From NCBI GenBank assembly GCA_045638545.1, contig JAZUBL010000038.1, positions 1 through 38,201 on the forward strand: 38,201 nucleotides of DNA. Reading direction: 5' to 3'. The notes under the pieces are model-generated. The model was not told the origin of the DNA, did not search any database, and saw only the letters and a list, made by a program, of their open reading frames with translations. Position numbers and translations under genes: made by a program. The DNA comes from UMGS1071 sp045638545. GTDB lineage: Bacteria > Bacillota > Clostridia > Oscillospirales > Acutalibacteraceae. This document shows, piece after piece, positions 21,981 to 29,458 of this stretch (positions are counted from its first letter, which is position 1; each line of letters opens with the position of its first letter).

Positions 21981-23249
21981 TTATTCTGCTGGTTCGCAGT
22001 CGAAATAAGTAACACCTGCATCTGCGCTGCCGCCGTTTCTGCTCAGCAGCTGAGATACTGTTACCAGTGTGTAGCCGTCGTCCTGCAGCTGCTTGATGGC
22101 CGCAATGGCACCGTCTACACTTGTTTCGTGAATATCGTGGAGCAGAATGATAGCGCCGTCATAGGCGTTGCTCAGAATCTGCTTCTTTACATAGTTCTTA
22201 TCTTTTGTCTGCCAGTCCAGTGTATCTACAGACCAGTAAATGCTTGGCACGTCAAGGTGGTCCAGCAGTGCATCGCTCAGGCTGCCGTATGGTGCACGGA
22301 ATACAGACGGATAAGCACCGATCGCTTTGTAAACTGCCTTATCTGTCTTATCTACCTCTGCCTGCATTTCTTTTTTGGAGATACTTGCCAGATCGGCGTG
22401 GCTCCAGGAGTGGTTGCCTACTTCGTGACCTTCCTTCAGCATACGCTTAACCAATGCCTCATTGCCGGAAACGTTGCGGCCTACCAGGAAGAACGTTGCC
22501 TTTGCATCATTTTTCTTTAATGCATCCAGTAATTTGCCGGTATACTTGGCACTTGGGCCGTCGTCAAATGTAATGGCGATCAGCTTGCCTTCCGGCACAG
22601 CAATTTTCTCTTTTACCACAACGGTGCATTCTGCTTTTGCTTCTGCAGTTTCAGCAGTGATCACCGCAGTGCCTTCTGCAAGACCGCTCACTTTGCCTTC
22701 AGCATCAACAGTGGCAACCTCCACATTGTTGCTGCTCCATGTAACCGGCACAGAGCCGTCCGGTGTTACGGTTGCTTTAATGGTGCCTGTTTTGCCGATT
22801 TCCACAGACAGCCGCTCTCTGTTCAGTTTTACCTTTTCTGTTTCTACCTTCGCAGTTACTTTAGAGGCTTTTTCGCTGTAAAATTTCTGGGTCCAGCCAG
22901 ACTGCAGATAGGTGTACACCGCAAATTTGAATTCAGCATCTTTGTATTCCGCTGCAGTATAAACATAGGTCGTTTCTTTCTGAGAAGCAATCTCCTCATA
23001 CTTTTTTGTTTTTTCATTATACAGGCGCAGCTCATAGCCGGTCGCGTGTTCAACCGGCTCCCACTGAAGCGTGATCACCTGCTTTTCTGCCGAAGCTTTC
23101 AGGCCCTTCGGTGCGGCCGGTGCAGCTGTAATCTGTACCAGTTCTGTTTCCGGTTCTGCCGGAACAGGCGCCCCGCCGCAGCCTGCCATCACAAGCGATG
23201 CGGCAAACGGCACCATCAGCAGTGCCGCAAGTTTTTGTTTCCACTTCAT
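21981..23249 (-). CDS. Polysaccharide deacetylase lipoprotein with Fn3 and Big_2 domains
   Basis: 422 residues, secreted. A signal peptide with lipobox VMAGC is followed by a fibronectin-III-like module (about 45-130, 'PKGLKASAEKQVITLQWEPV'), a bacterial Ig-like Big_2 domain (about 135-205, 'VPVTWSSNNVEVATVDAEGKVSG') and a C-terminal NodB deacetylase (about 210-400). The catalytic motifs are present: TFDDGPS, the metal-binding HSWSHADL and RAPYG. It probably removes acetyl groups from peptidoglycan or another cell-surface glycan. The ATG at 23249 is preferred because AGAGG then lies 8 nt upstream; ATGs just before it are too close. The gene is single. Confidence 0.92.
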   Translation of the reverse strand: MKWKQKLAALLMVPFAASLVMAGCGGAPVPAEPETELVQITAAPAAPKGLKASAEKQVITLQWEPVEHATGYELRLYNEKTKKYEEIASQKETTYVYTAAEYKDAEFKFAVYTYLQSGWTQKFYSEKASKVTAKVETEKVKLNRERLSVEIGKTGTIKATVTPDGSVPVTWSSNNVEVATVDAEGKVSGLAEGTAVITAETAEAKAECTVVVKEKIAVPEGKLIAITFDDGPSAKYTGKLLDALKKNDAKATFFLVGRNVSGNEALVKRMLKEGHEVGNHSWSHADLASISKKEMQAEVDKTDKAVYKAIGAYPSVFRAPYGSLSDALLDHLDVPSIYWSVDTLDWQTKDKNYVKKQILSNAYDGAIILLHDIHETSVDGAIAAIKQLQDDGYTLVTVSQLLSRNGGSADAGVTYFDCEPAE

Positions 23250-23381
23250 TTGCATATCCTCTTTCCATTCTACCTGAAACGACAAAATTTTCTTCTGACC
23301 TTATCATACACCATTTCCATAGGTAAGTGCAATTACAATTCCGTCATCCAATTGAAATTATTTTTCACTGGACATACAAAA

Positions 23382-23413
23382 CAAAAATGCCCTCTGCATT
23401 ATTTGCAGAGAGC
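23382..23413 (-). terminator. Terminator of the RCK gene pair
   Basis: GCTCTCTGCA/TGCAGAGGGC on the minus strand (one G-U pair), then ATTTTTG. Confidence 0.8.
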
Positions 23414-23429
23414 ACACATTAATCCGGTC

Positions 23430-24095
23430 TTATCTTCGTTCTTCCAATACTTTCATCAGTCGTTTGCGATTTTCGTTTTCGCATACGGCAACCAGTTCGT
23501 CACCGCCATGCAGCGTGGTAAAACCATTCGGGATCATCATGTTGTCATTGCGGAGAATAGAAATGATCAGCGAACCTGGCGGCAGCGTGATATCTTTCAG
23601 CGGGTGGCCTTCCCATGCGGTATCCTCCGGCAGGGTCATAGAACAGATGCTGGCACGGCCTTTGTTCAGTGTAGCCAGCATATGCATTTCTGCTACGTCC
23701 ACTTCCTGTTCAATAAATCGGGTGATAATTTCTGTACTGCTGACAACGATATCAGTACCAAGGGCACGGAGCGCCTTCATGTTGCCCGGGTTATTGGCGC
23801 GAACAATAACCTTCTTTGCGCCGAACTCCATTTTGGCCAGCTGTGTGGCAACCAGATTATCCTGGTCGCTGCCGGTAACGGCAATAAAGCTGTCGCAGTG
23901 TTTTGTGCCGGCTTCTTCCAGAATTTCCAGCTCTGTACCGTCGCCGCAGATTACAGCCGCATCCAGCTTGTTGGCCAGTTCCATGCACTTCATTTTATTT
24001 TTTTCAATCAGGCGTACGTCATAGTGATGCTCTGTCATCAGAGTCTGTGCCAGGTCAAAACCCAGTTTGCCGCCGCCTACAATTACAATTACCAT
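23430..24095 (-). CDS. TrkA/KtrA-type potassium uptake regulatory protein (RCK), second of pair
   Basis: 221 residues with one RCK_N Rossmann domain ('VIVIVGGGKLGFDLAQTL' at the N-terminus, then 'DAAVICGDGTELEILEEAG') and one RCK_C domain (about 140-215, 'PPGSLIISILRNDNMMIPNG'). These cytoplasmic gating subunits bind NAD(H) or adenine nucleotides and control Trk/Ktr K+ channels. It lies 26 bp after the stop of a second, different RCK gene on the same strand, so the two are co-transcribed. No TrkH/KtrB membrane subunit is in the window. Start supported by AAAGGAA upstream. Confidence 0.92.
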   Translation of the reverse strand: MVIVIVGGGKLGFDLAQTLMTEHHYDVRLIEKNKMKCMELANKLDAAVICGDGTELEILEEAGTKHCDSFIAVTGSDQDNLVATQLAKMEFGAKKVIVRANNPGNMKALRALGTDIVVSSTEIITRFIEQEVDVAEMHMLATLNKGRASICSMTLPEDTAWEGHPLKDITLPPGSLIISILRNDNMMIPNGFTTLHGGDELVAVCENENRKRLMKVLEERR

Positions 24096-24121
24096 GCTGT
24101 TTCCGTTCCTTTCTTCCCGCC

Positions 24122-24745
24122 TTAGTCACTGACGTGGGAAATAATCAACTGGTCACCCTCTTCAATGATGACCTTTTTGCCGTAGCCAACCAGCTCCATA
24201 ATACCGTCCGTTTTCAGCACGCCAAGAATACTGGTCACTTCATCCAGCTTCAGCTTAGAGGCATCCTTGCCTACAAGACGATGTGTTTCGTTATAGCAGG
24301 TAAAGTCCACAGTAGCACTTTCAAAGGTCACGCTCTTCTCATCCCATGGCTGTGTCAGGGCAATATACATGGTATCGGCCGCAATTTTTGTCGGGCAGAC
24401 AGTTTTCAGGCCAAAACGCTTGAACACCGTTTCGCGGGATGGGTCAGAAATACGCGCCAGCACGTTGTCCAGGCCAAAGAATTTTTTCACGATCTGCGAT
24501 ACTGTAATATTCAGGTTATCGTCCTGTGTTACAACAACAACAGCATCACAGCTTTCAATACCGGCGGTGGAAAGCACGCGCATATCCATAGCCATGCCGC
24601 ACACGGTAATACCGCTGAAATCATCGCTCAACGACTGGAACGCATCCACATCAGAGTCAACAATGGAAACATCGTGGCCTTTACTGTCCAGCAGATCTGC
24701 CAATCTGGAACCAACTTTACCGCAACCTATAATCAGAACATTCAA
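24122..24745 (-). CDS. TrkA/KtrA-type potassium uptake regulatory protein (RCK), first of pair
   Basis: 207 residues with RCK_N ('NVLIIGCGKVGSRLADLL' with the Gly motif at residues 6-11) and RCK_C (about 130-205, ending 'KVIIEEGDQLIISHVSD'). I chose the TTG at 24745 because AGGAGG lies 9 nt upstream and the protein then begins directly with the first beta strand; a longer frame has no ribosome site. It differs from the following RCK protein and may form a mixed ring with it (inference). Function: gating of K+ uptake through an unlinked channel subunit. Confidence 0.9.
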   Translation of the reverse strand: MNVLIIGCGKVGSRLADLLDSKGHDVSIVDSDVDAFQSLSDDFSGITVCGMAMDMRVLSTAGIESCDAVVVVTQDDNLNITVSQIVKKFFGLDNVLARISDPSRETVFKRFGLKTVCPTKIAADTMYIALTQPWDEKSVTFESATVDFTCYNETHRLVGKDASKLKLDEVTSILGVLKTDGIMELVGYGKKVIIEEGDQLIISHVSD

Positions 24746-24869
24746 TGCACTGCGCCTCCTAAACCGAATCGTATCGGCGTAAAATCCACCCATTATTATA
24801 GTACGATTTTGCTGAAAAGGAAAGTTGCTTTTTCAACAACTTTTAGGGTGCAATTTTCGGCAGGCAAAG

Positions 24870-24895
24870 AAAAAAGCTCCCGAATGGGAGCTTTT
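24870..24895 (-). terminator. Terminator of the lipoprotein gene at 24901
   Basis: AAAAGCTCCC/GGGAGCTTTT stem with a 4-nt loop and T6 on the minus strand, 5 bp past the stop. The stem is nearly identical to those beside the two tRNA genes. Confidence 0.88.
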
Positions 24896-24900
24896 CGTTT

Positions 24901-25410
24901 TCAGCGGAGTACATTGCCATCTGCATCCAAGAATTCATATTCCGATGGCTGTAGCGTGTGAAGATAAAGAAACGGGATTTCTTCCTTATCTACAGGAATT
25001 GTCTGTGTTCCGTTCTGATCTGTAATACGAATAGCGGCACACTTTTCGTTGTTGATGAGGAAACTGTAGCTGCCACCTCTCCATTGATGCACAGCGATAT
25101 CCATTCCGCGGTCCATTGGTTTGAAAGACTGTGCAAAAATATAACTTCCATCATCAGCAATACTGCATTCCATTGGCAAATATGTATGCACTTGATGCTC
25201 ATTTCCGGAAATGTACCATAACAGAGCTACACCATCTTTTTCACAGGCACCGGCATAAGTCATTGCAATCGTATCGGCATCAGCTACGTTGATTTCCGCT
25301 CTTGCAGTTTCAGTCAGCTCTTCTGGTGTCTGTCCTGCACCGCAGCCGAATAAGGTCAGGCTCATTGCTGCCAGCGGGCCAATGCAAGCCAGCTTCCATG
25401 TCTTTTTCAT
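24901..25410 (-). CDS. Hypothetical lipoprotein
   Basis: 169 residues. A signal peptide with lipobox LFGC is followed by a Glu/Thr-rich linker and a domain of about 120 residues made mostly of predicted beta strands. I do not recognise the fold or family. It ends with 'EYEFLDADGNVLR'. Start supported by AGAAGGA upstream. It is a single gene with its own terminator; neighbours give no clue to function. Confidence 0.8.
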   Translation of the reverse strand: MKKTWKLACIGPLAAMSLTLFGCGAGQTPEELTETARAEINVADADTIAMTYAGACEKDGVALLWYISGNEHQVHTYLPMECSIADDGSYIFAQSFKPMDRGMDIAVHQWRGGSYSFLINNEKCAAIRITDQNGTQTIPVDKEEIPFLYLHTLQPSEYEFLDADGNVLR

Positions 25411-25435
25411 AAAGATCCTTCTTTCCTATGCAAAA

Positions 25436-25882
25436 TTACCGATCCTGCTTCAGTTTGGTGTATCGCTTAAACAGTGCTGTCACAATGACAAGGCCAAGAG
25501 ACAGGGCTACCGCCAATTCAATGGTATAAATCAGCTTTGGCACAAACTGTTCCATATTGCCGCTGAGAGCTGTGGTCATTGTGTGATAGAGAGAGCCGCC
25601 AGGAATCAGCGGAACAAGGGTAATGATGCTGAACGTGGTGGCCGGTGTTTTCAGAATACGGGCCAGAATCTCTGCATAAATGGTGCTGCACAGCGACACA
25701 ATAAAGTACCGCAGCGGTTCGTTTTCGATCCAGAAGCCCAGCACCAGAAACAGAAGCCAGGACAGCGCACCGCCGATGGAGGCAAAAAACAGCTTTTTAC
25801 CGCGGACATTGAACAGAAAACAAAAGCCCAATGTGCCAATCAGGGAGGTAATCACCTGAATGATAATCACATCAATGGTCAT
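25436..25882 (-). CDS. Threonine/serine exporter subunit, YjjB-like (ThrE C-half)
   Basis: 148 residues with about four membrane helices and the family motif 'TPATTFSIITLVPLIPGGSLYHTM' (about 79-102). It is the short half of a split ThrE-type exporter. In E. coli YjjP and YjjB together export succinate, while ThrE exports threonine and serine, so the substrate is open. The start codon overlaps the stop of the YjjP-like gene by 4 bp (ATGA), a sign of coupled translation and a stable complex. Confidence 0.92.
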   Translation of the reverse strand: MTIDVIIIQVITSLIGTLGFCFLFNVRGKKLFFASIGGALSWLLFLVLGFWIENEPLRYFIVSLCSTIYAEILARILKTPATTFSIITLVPLIPGGSLYHTMTTALSGNMEQFVPKLIYTIELAVALSLGLVIVTALFKRYTKLKQDR

Positions 25883-26652
25883 GCAATCACACCTCCAAAC
25901 AGGAATGTTGTCACAATATAACCGCAGGCAATGGCTACAGCAAGCAGCATGGCTTCAATCAAACGCAGAACACCGGAGATACTGTCGCCAACGAACAGGT
26001 CCCGCAGAGAATTCGTCAGACCAATACCAGGAACCAGCGACATAATATTGCCGATGATAATGGCTTCCACATTGCTGACCCAGCCGATTTTATGCAGGCC
26101 AAACGTCAGCATACAGGCTGTGAAAGAACAGGCAAACTTTACAAGGAATTTATTGACTTTGATTCTGTCAAAGCCCTTTGTAATCAGGCCTGTAATTATG
26201 CCAATTCCAAAAGAAAAGGCACAGTCAGGAATGCTTCTGCCGTTGAAAAAAAAGTAAAAAGCAGCAGCAATAATACCGTAGAAAATAATGTTCAGCCATT
26301 TGGGGTAGCGCGGCGTGCGGGCAATTTTCTCCAGTTCCAGCCGGATTTCTTCCGGCGCAGGACGCTCTGTTGTGATTTTACGCACCAAGGCGTTCAACAC
26401 ATGGATCCGCTCAATATTGATCGCAATGCCATCAACGCGCCGCATATGTGTTTTTACAGAACCGTCGTCTGTTTCGATAGAGACAATAATATTGGAAGTG
26501 GTGGCATAAACTTCTGCCTTCTTTTCCAGATAAGTTTCAAATATTCTTGTGGCGCTTTCTTCAATCCGATAGATCTCTGCGCCAGCTTCTGTCATGAGTT
26601 TTAATATTTCCAGCACACACGACAAAAGCTGATCCATTTCTTTTGATTTCAT
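25879..26652 (-). CDS. Threonine/serine exporter subunit, YjjP-like (ThrE N-half)
   Basis: 257 residues. A cytoplasmic N-terminal domain (about 1-115; 'EAGAEIYRIEESATRIF', 'HMRRVDGIAINIERIHVLN') is followed by about five membrane helices with 'PGIGLTNSLRDLFVGDSISG' (about 208-227), characteristic of the family. It works with the overlapping YjjB-like gene as one exporter of small acids or amino acids. The promoter lies only about 15-45 bp upstream, so the leader is very short, and the ribosome site (GGTG) is weak. Confidence 0.92.
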   Translation of the reverse strand: MKSKEMDQLLSCVLEILKLMTEAGAEIYRIEESATRIFETYLEKKAEVYATTSNIIVSIETDDGSVKTHMRRVDGIAINIERIHVLNALVRKITTERPAPEEIRLELEKIARTPRYPKWLNIIFYGIIAAAFYFFFNGRSIPDCAFSFGIGIITGLITKGFDRIKVNKFLVKFACSFTACMLTFGLHKIGWVSNVEAIIIGNIMSLVPGIGLTNSLRDLFVGDSISGVLRLIEAMLLAVAIACGYIVTTFLFGGVIA

Positions 26653-26667
26653 ACTATCACCATGAAT

Positions 26668-26696
26668 ATTTTAATCCCTAAAAAGAAAAAAAGCAA
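26668..26696 (-). promoter_or_regulatory. Promoter of the YjjP/YjjB unit
   Basis: TTGCTT (26691-26696), 17-bp spacer, TAAAAT (26668-26673) on the minus strand. Confidence 0.6.
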
Positions 26697-26756
26697 GGCG
26701 ACGCGATATTTTACAAACAAAGCGTATTTTACAAATTCTGCGGTGATTTCCTTTAT

Positions 26757-26787
26757 AAAAAAAGAAAGCTCCCTTTCGGGAGCTTTC
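26757..26787 (-). terminator. Terminator of tRNA-Arg
   Basis: AAAGCTCCC/GGGAGCTTT stem with a 4-nt loop, then a T-rich run on the minus strand, 5 bp past the CCA end of the tRNA. Confidence 0.85.
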
Positions 26788-26791
26788 TTTC

Positions 26792-26869
26792 TGGCCCGCC
26801 CGGAGGGATTCGAACCCCCGGCCTTCAGAATCGGAATCTGCTGCTCTATCCGGACTGAGCTACGGGCGG
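26792..26869 (-). tRNA. tRNA-Arg (anticodon CCG)
   Basis: A 78-nt tRNA with encoded CCA. The acceptor stem is CCGCCCG/CGGGCGG, discriminator G. D arm GCTC/GAGC, anticodon loop TTCCGAT with anticodon CCG for CGG codons, and T arm GGGGGTTCGAATCCCTC. The 27-43 pair at the base of the anticodon stem is a G-A mismatch. Confidence 0.95.
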
Positions 26870-26887
26870 ATAACCATACTATAAAAA

Positions 26888-26916
26888 ATTATAGCATAAT
26901 TCCACCGGAAATTCAA
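26888..26916 (-). promoter_or_regulatory. tRNA-Arg promoter
   Basis: TTGAAT (26911-26916), 17-bp spacer, TATAAT (26888-26893) with TGC before the -10. Confidence 0.75.
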
Positions 26917-26966
26917 GTAGCGGATTCTGTTGAACAAACATCGATTCCGGCGATTTGCAGGCTTCT

Positions 26967-27143
26967 TTACTTCATCAGTAATTTTTTTACTGTTTTTTTC
27001 GCTTTCTTTCTGCATTTGCCGCAGCGGCAGCCTACTTTTGTTTCTTTCTTCACTGCCTTAAAAGAATCTGCGCCATTTTTCACAGCTTTCTTCAGGTCCT
27101 TTGCTGTCACACAGCAGCAGGGACAGATCATCTTTTCTTTCAT
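26967..27143 (-). CDS. Small BFD-like [2Fe-2S] protein
   Basis: 58 residues, short enough to be missed by usual length cut-offs. The N-terminal 'MICPCCCVTAKDLKKAVKNG' and central VGCRCGKC match the Fer2_BFD pattern (CxC ... VT ... GA ... CGxC), with likely cluster ligands C7, C9, C41 and C44 and extra Cys at 10, 11 and 39. The tail is highly basic (many Lys), unusual for this fold. Relatives pass electrons or assist Fe-S and iron-store chemistry. The ATG at 27143 has GGAG 7 nt upstream. A TTGTGA-N6-CACAG site lies about 60 bp upstream. Confidence 0.8.
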   Translation of the reverse strand: MKEKMICPCCCVTAKDLKKAVKNGADSFKAVKKETKVGCRCGKCRKKAKKTVKKLLMK

Positions 27144-27224
27144 ATACTTTCTCCATTCCTTTTGATGGTTTTATTTTATCATAAAATAGGAATGATTACT
27201 GTGTTTAAGTCACAATTTTCCAAT

Positions 27225-27252
27225 AAAAAAACCCCCTCACTGCCGTGAAGGG
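27225..27252 (-). terminator. Terminator of the P-loop kinase gene
   Basis: CCCTTCAC/GTGAGGGG stem on the minus strand (one G-U pair), 4-nt loop, then a run of T. Confidence 0.85.
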
Positions 27253-27266
27253 ATTCTATATAAAAC

Positions 27267-27866
27267 TCAGCGCAGCTGATCTTTTGGAATACCAAGGCGA
27301 TGAATGGCATCCCGCATGGAGAATTCATATTCTGCCACAGAAGAATTATGGAACAGGATCAACGTATGACCCATATCACGCAGCAGCGGCAATGGAATAG
27401 AAAAATCAACCTGGCTGACATATTCGTCCCAGTGCTCAATCTTCCACTTGTCCCGGTCAGAGTTCCGGTGGATCATCCGCTGGCGGCAAACCTTCGGGTC
27501 TGTAATAACCCAGACAATATACAGCTGGGCGCCCTTTGCCTGCAGCTCCTGCTTAAACAGTGCCAGGAACATTTCGTTATGTACCTCAGAAGTAAACGGC
27601 GCATTGATCAGAACAGTATCTTCATACTCCAGCGCTTCCAGGCCAACATTCAGGATCGTCTCATATTCATAATCACGGATATTCTTTTCAAAGAAATCAG
27701 AGCTTCTATTGCGCTCCTGCCCCTCCACATCGAAGACACGGTTAGACAGCGGAATCAGCGTATCTTTATCCAGATAAACCACGTGTTTCAGAGTTTTGGC
27801 CAACTGCTTGGAAACATAAGTCTTTCCGCTGGCCGGCGGTGATGTAACTAAAATCATTTTCTTCAT
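27267..27866 (-). CDS. P-loop kinase-like NTPase (AAA_33 type)
   Basis: 199 residues. Walker A TSPPASGKT (8-16), a short 'YLDKDTL' segment typical of small-molecule kinases, an acidic middle and a lid-like 'DPKVCRQRMIHRNSDRDKW' with several Arg. The size and layout resemble nucleoside, sugar or tRNA-type kinases and zeta-toxin-like enzymes, but the substrate cannot be told. The ATG at 27866 has AGGAGG 9 nt upstream. Its own promoter (27911-27938) separates it from the HTH-NTPase-CYTH gene just upstream, a second P-loop NTPase on the same strand. Confidence 0.85.
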   Translation of the reverse strand: MKKMILVTSPPASGKTYVSKQLAKTLKHVVYLDKDTLIPLSNRVFDVEGQERNRSSDFFEKNIRDYEYETILNVGLEALEYEDTVLINAPFTSEVHNEMFLALFKQELQAKGAQLYIVWVITDPKVCRQRMIHRNSDRDKWKIEHWDEYVSQVDFSIPLPLLRDMGHTLILFHNSSVAEYEFSMRDAIHRLGIPKDQLR

Positions 27867-27910
27867 GCAGAAAGTTCCTCCTGCTCGGTTCAAAATCGAA
27901 AATCAAAAAT

Positions 27911-27938
27911 AGTATAACATAATGTTGAGGAAAATCAA
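27911..27938 (-). promoter_or_regulatory. Promoter of the P-loop kinase gene
   Basis: TTGATT (27933-27938), 16-bp spacer, TATACT (27911-27916) on the minus strand. Confidence 0.65.
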
Positions 27939-27987
27939 GCACCATCACCATATTTATACATAATTTTTTATACTTTTTACATTTATT

Positions 27988-29328
27988 TTATCTGTCTGTT
28001 TCAGATGCTTCCACTGTCGGTTCTCTCATCTGCGCGATCACAGCGTTTTTATAATTTTCATCTTCCGTTACTTCTTTCATAACGGTAATCTGCTTTGGAA
28101 AAATGATTTCCTGTTCTTCATCGCAGAGCTCGATTTCCATAAGGGCTTTATCCTGCCAGAACGGAAACACGTCAATTTCAAAATACTGGCTCTCGTAAGT
28201 CAGGCAGTATCGTGTTTTTCGAATCTGCCGTTTGGTGGTATCGGCGTGCATCAGCTCCTGCAGATACTCTACCTGCGAAAGCCGCTGCTCCACCTCCACC
28301 CGCTGCAGGTGATTGATGGTACGCTTGATCGTTTTGAAATAAACAAAACTGCCGTCCAGTCCTCTCTGGCGCACACGGACTTCTTCATCTTCCGGACCAT
28401 TCAGATAGGTCTGAATAATCTCGACCCGCTGGCAGGTTGGATTTTTCTCCAGCCACTGCACGTCCGGATATTCAATCAGGAACTTCCGCTCTGTTTCCAC
28501 CGGTTCCGGCTCACCCAGAAATACGGAGATCTCTTTGATCAGCCGCTTCATTTTTCCCTCAAAATCACTGCTGTTATCAATCACACGGAAATGCGGGTGT
28601 CCTGTCCACGCTGCAATCAGCTTATCATCCAGCACAGCTGCCTCTTCCGGTGTTTCCCGGCGCGCCTCATTATTTGCGGTGGTGTAATACTGCTCGGCAC
28701 CTTTTGCCGCTGTAACAAGATGGAATACAGCATCATACTGGTCACGAAGTTCTGTTTCGCCGATATCCATCCGGCTCAGCATAATATTGAACTCCAGATC
28801 TGTCATGTAAGCTTTGTTGTCCAGCGTGCCTCTGTCGCAGACAATGAGAATCTTCTCTTTCGCCATGGTGCGGGCCGCCTGTTCGTATACCCGCTCTTTC
28901 TCCAGCTGCAGCTGAAACTGACAGCTCTGGTAATCCAGAACTGAGCCGCAGTCCCACGGTGTAACACCGCCGGTGATCAGCTCTGTGGCTGTTTCCGGTA
29001 CAAACAGCACACCGTAGCCCTTCTGCGTAAAAGCATTCTGAATCCAGCTCATGGCTGTGGATTTACCGGCACATGGGCCGCCTGTGATAACGATTTTTGT
29101 GATCTCCACAGGCTTCATCGGCTGCTCCATCTGCAGCAGCTTCTCCAGAGATACATCAAACATTGCGGCCAGTTTTTTTAACAGATCGGTGGTCGGCTTT
29201 GCTTTGCCGTTTTCCCATTTGGAAACAGCCTTGTTGGTCACGCCCAGCTGTTCTGCCAGCGCTGCCTGTGTCAGGCCTGCTTTCTGCCGCAGGGTGCACA
29301 GGTAATTTCCAAAAGCATAATCATTCAT
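27988..29328 (-). CDS. HTH - NadR-like NTPase - CYTH triple-domain protein
   Basis: 446 residues with three modules. Residues 8-62 are an XRE/Cro-type DNA-binding domain ('LTQAALAEQLGVTNKAVSKW'). Residues about 75-270 are a P-loop NTPase of the AAA_28/NadR-kinase kind, with Walker A GGPCAGKST (83-91) and 'IVCDRGTLDNKAYM'. Residues about 277-430 are a CYTH/triphosphate-tunnel domain with ExExK (E278, E280, K282), R318/R320/R322, K332, E344/E346, R373 and E398/E400, so the metal and triphosphate pocket looks complete. It could hydrolyse or sense a triphosphate-containing ligand and regulate transcription accordingly; this is inference. AGGAGG fixes the start. A consensus promoter precedes it. 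Confidence 0.9.
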   Translation of the reverse strand: MNDYAFGNYLCTLRQKAGLTQAALAEQLGVTNKAVSKWENGKAKPTTDLLKKLAAMFDVSLEKLLQMEQPMKPVEITKIVITGGPCAGKSTAMSWIQNAFTQKGYGVLFVPETATELITGGVTPWDCGSVLDYQSCQFQLQLEKERVYEQAARTMAKEKILIVCDRGTLDNKAYMTDLEFNIMLSRMDIGETELRDQYDAVFHLVTAAKGAEQYYTTANNEARRETPEEAAVLDDKLIAAWTGHPHFRVIDNSSDFEGKMKRLIKEISVFLGEPEPVETERKFLIEYPDVQWLEKNPTCQRVEIIQTYLNGPEDEEVRVRQRGLDGSFVYFKTIKRTINHLQRVEVEQRLSQVEYLQELMHADTTKRQIRKTRYCLTYESQYFEIDVFPFWQDKALMEIELCDEEQEIIFPKQITVMKEVTEDENYKNAVIAQMREPTVEASETDR

Positions 29329-29349
29329 TCCACTCCACCTCCTGTTTTT

Positions 29350-29378
29350 ATTATAGCTGATTCAAAATGCAGGAACAA
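29350..29378 (-). promoter_or_regulatory. Promoter of the HTH-NTPase-CYTH gene
   Basis: TTGTTC (29373-29378), 17-bp spacer, TATAAT (29350-29355) on the minus strand. The -10 is about 20 bp before the start codon, so the leader is short. Confidence 0.75.
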
Positions 29379-29414
29379 GACTGCAGCAGTCGAATTCCGG
29401 TAGAACTTTGCAAA

Positions 29415-29444
29415 AGAAAAAACCGCCTGATCGCTCAGACGGTT
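29415..29444 (-). terminator. Terminator of the signal peptidase gene
   Basis: AACCGTCTGA/TCAGGCGGTT on the minus strand (one U-G pair), loop GCGA, then T-rich. Confidence 0.85.
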
Positions 29445-29458
29445 TTGTAATGTTGTGC

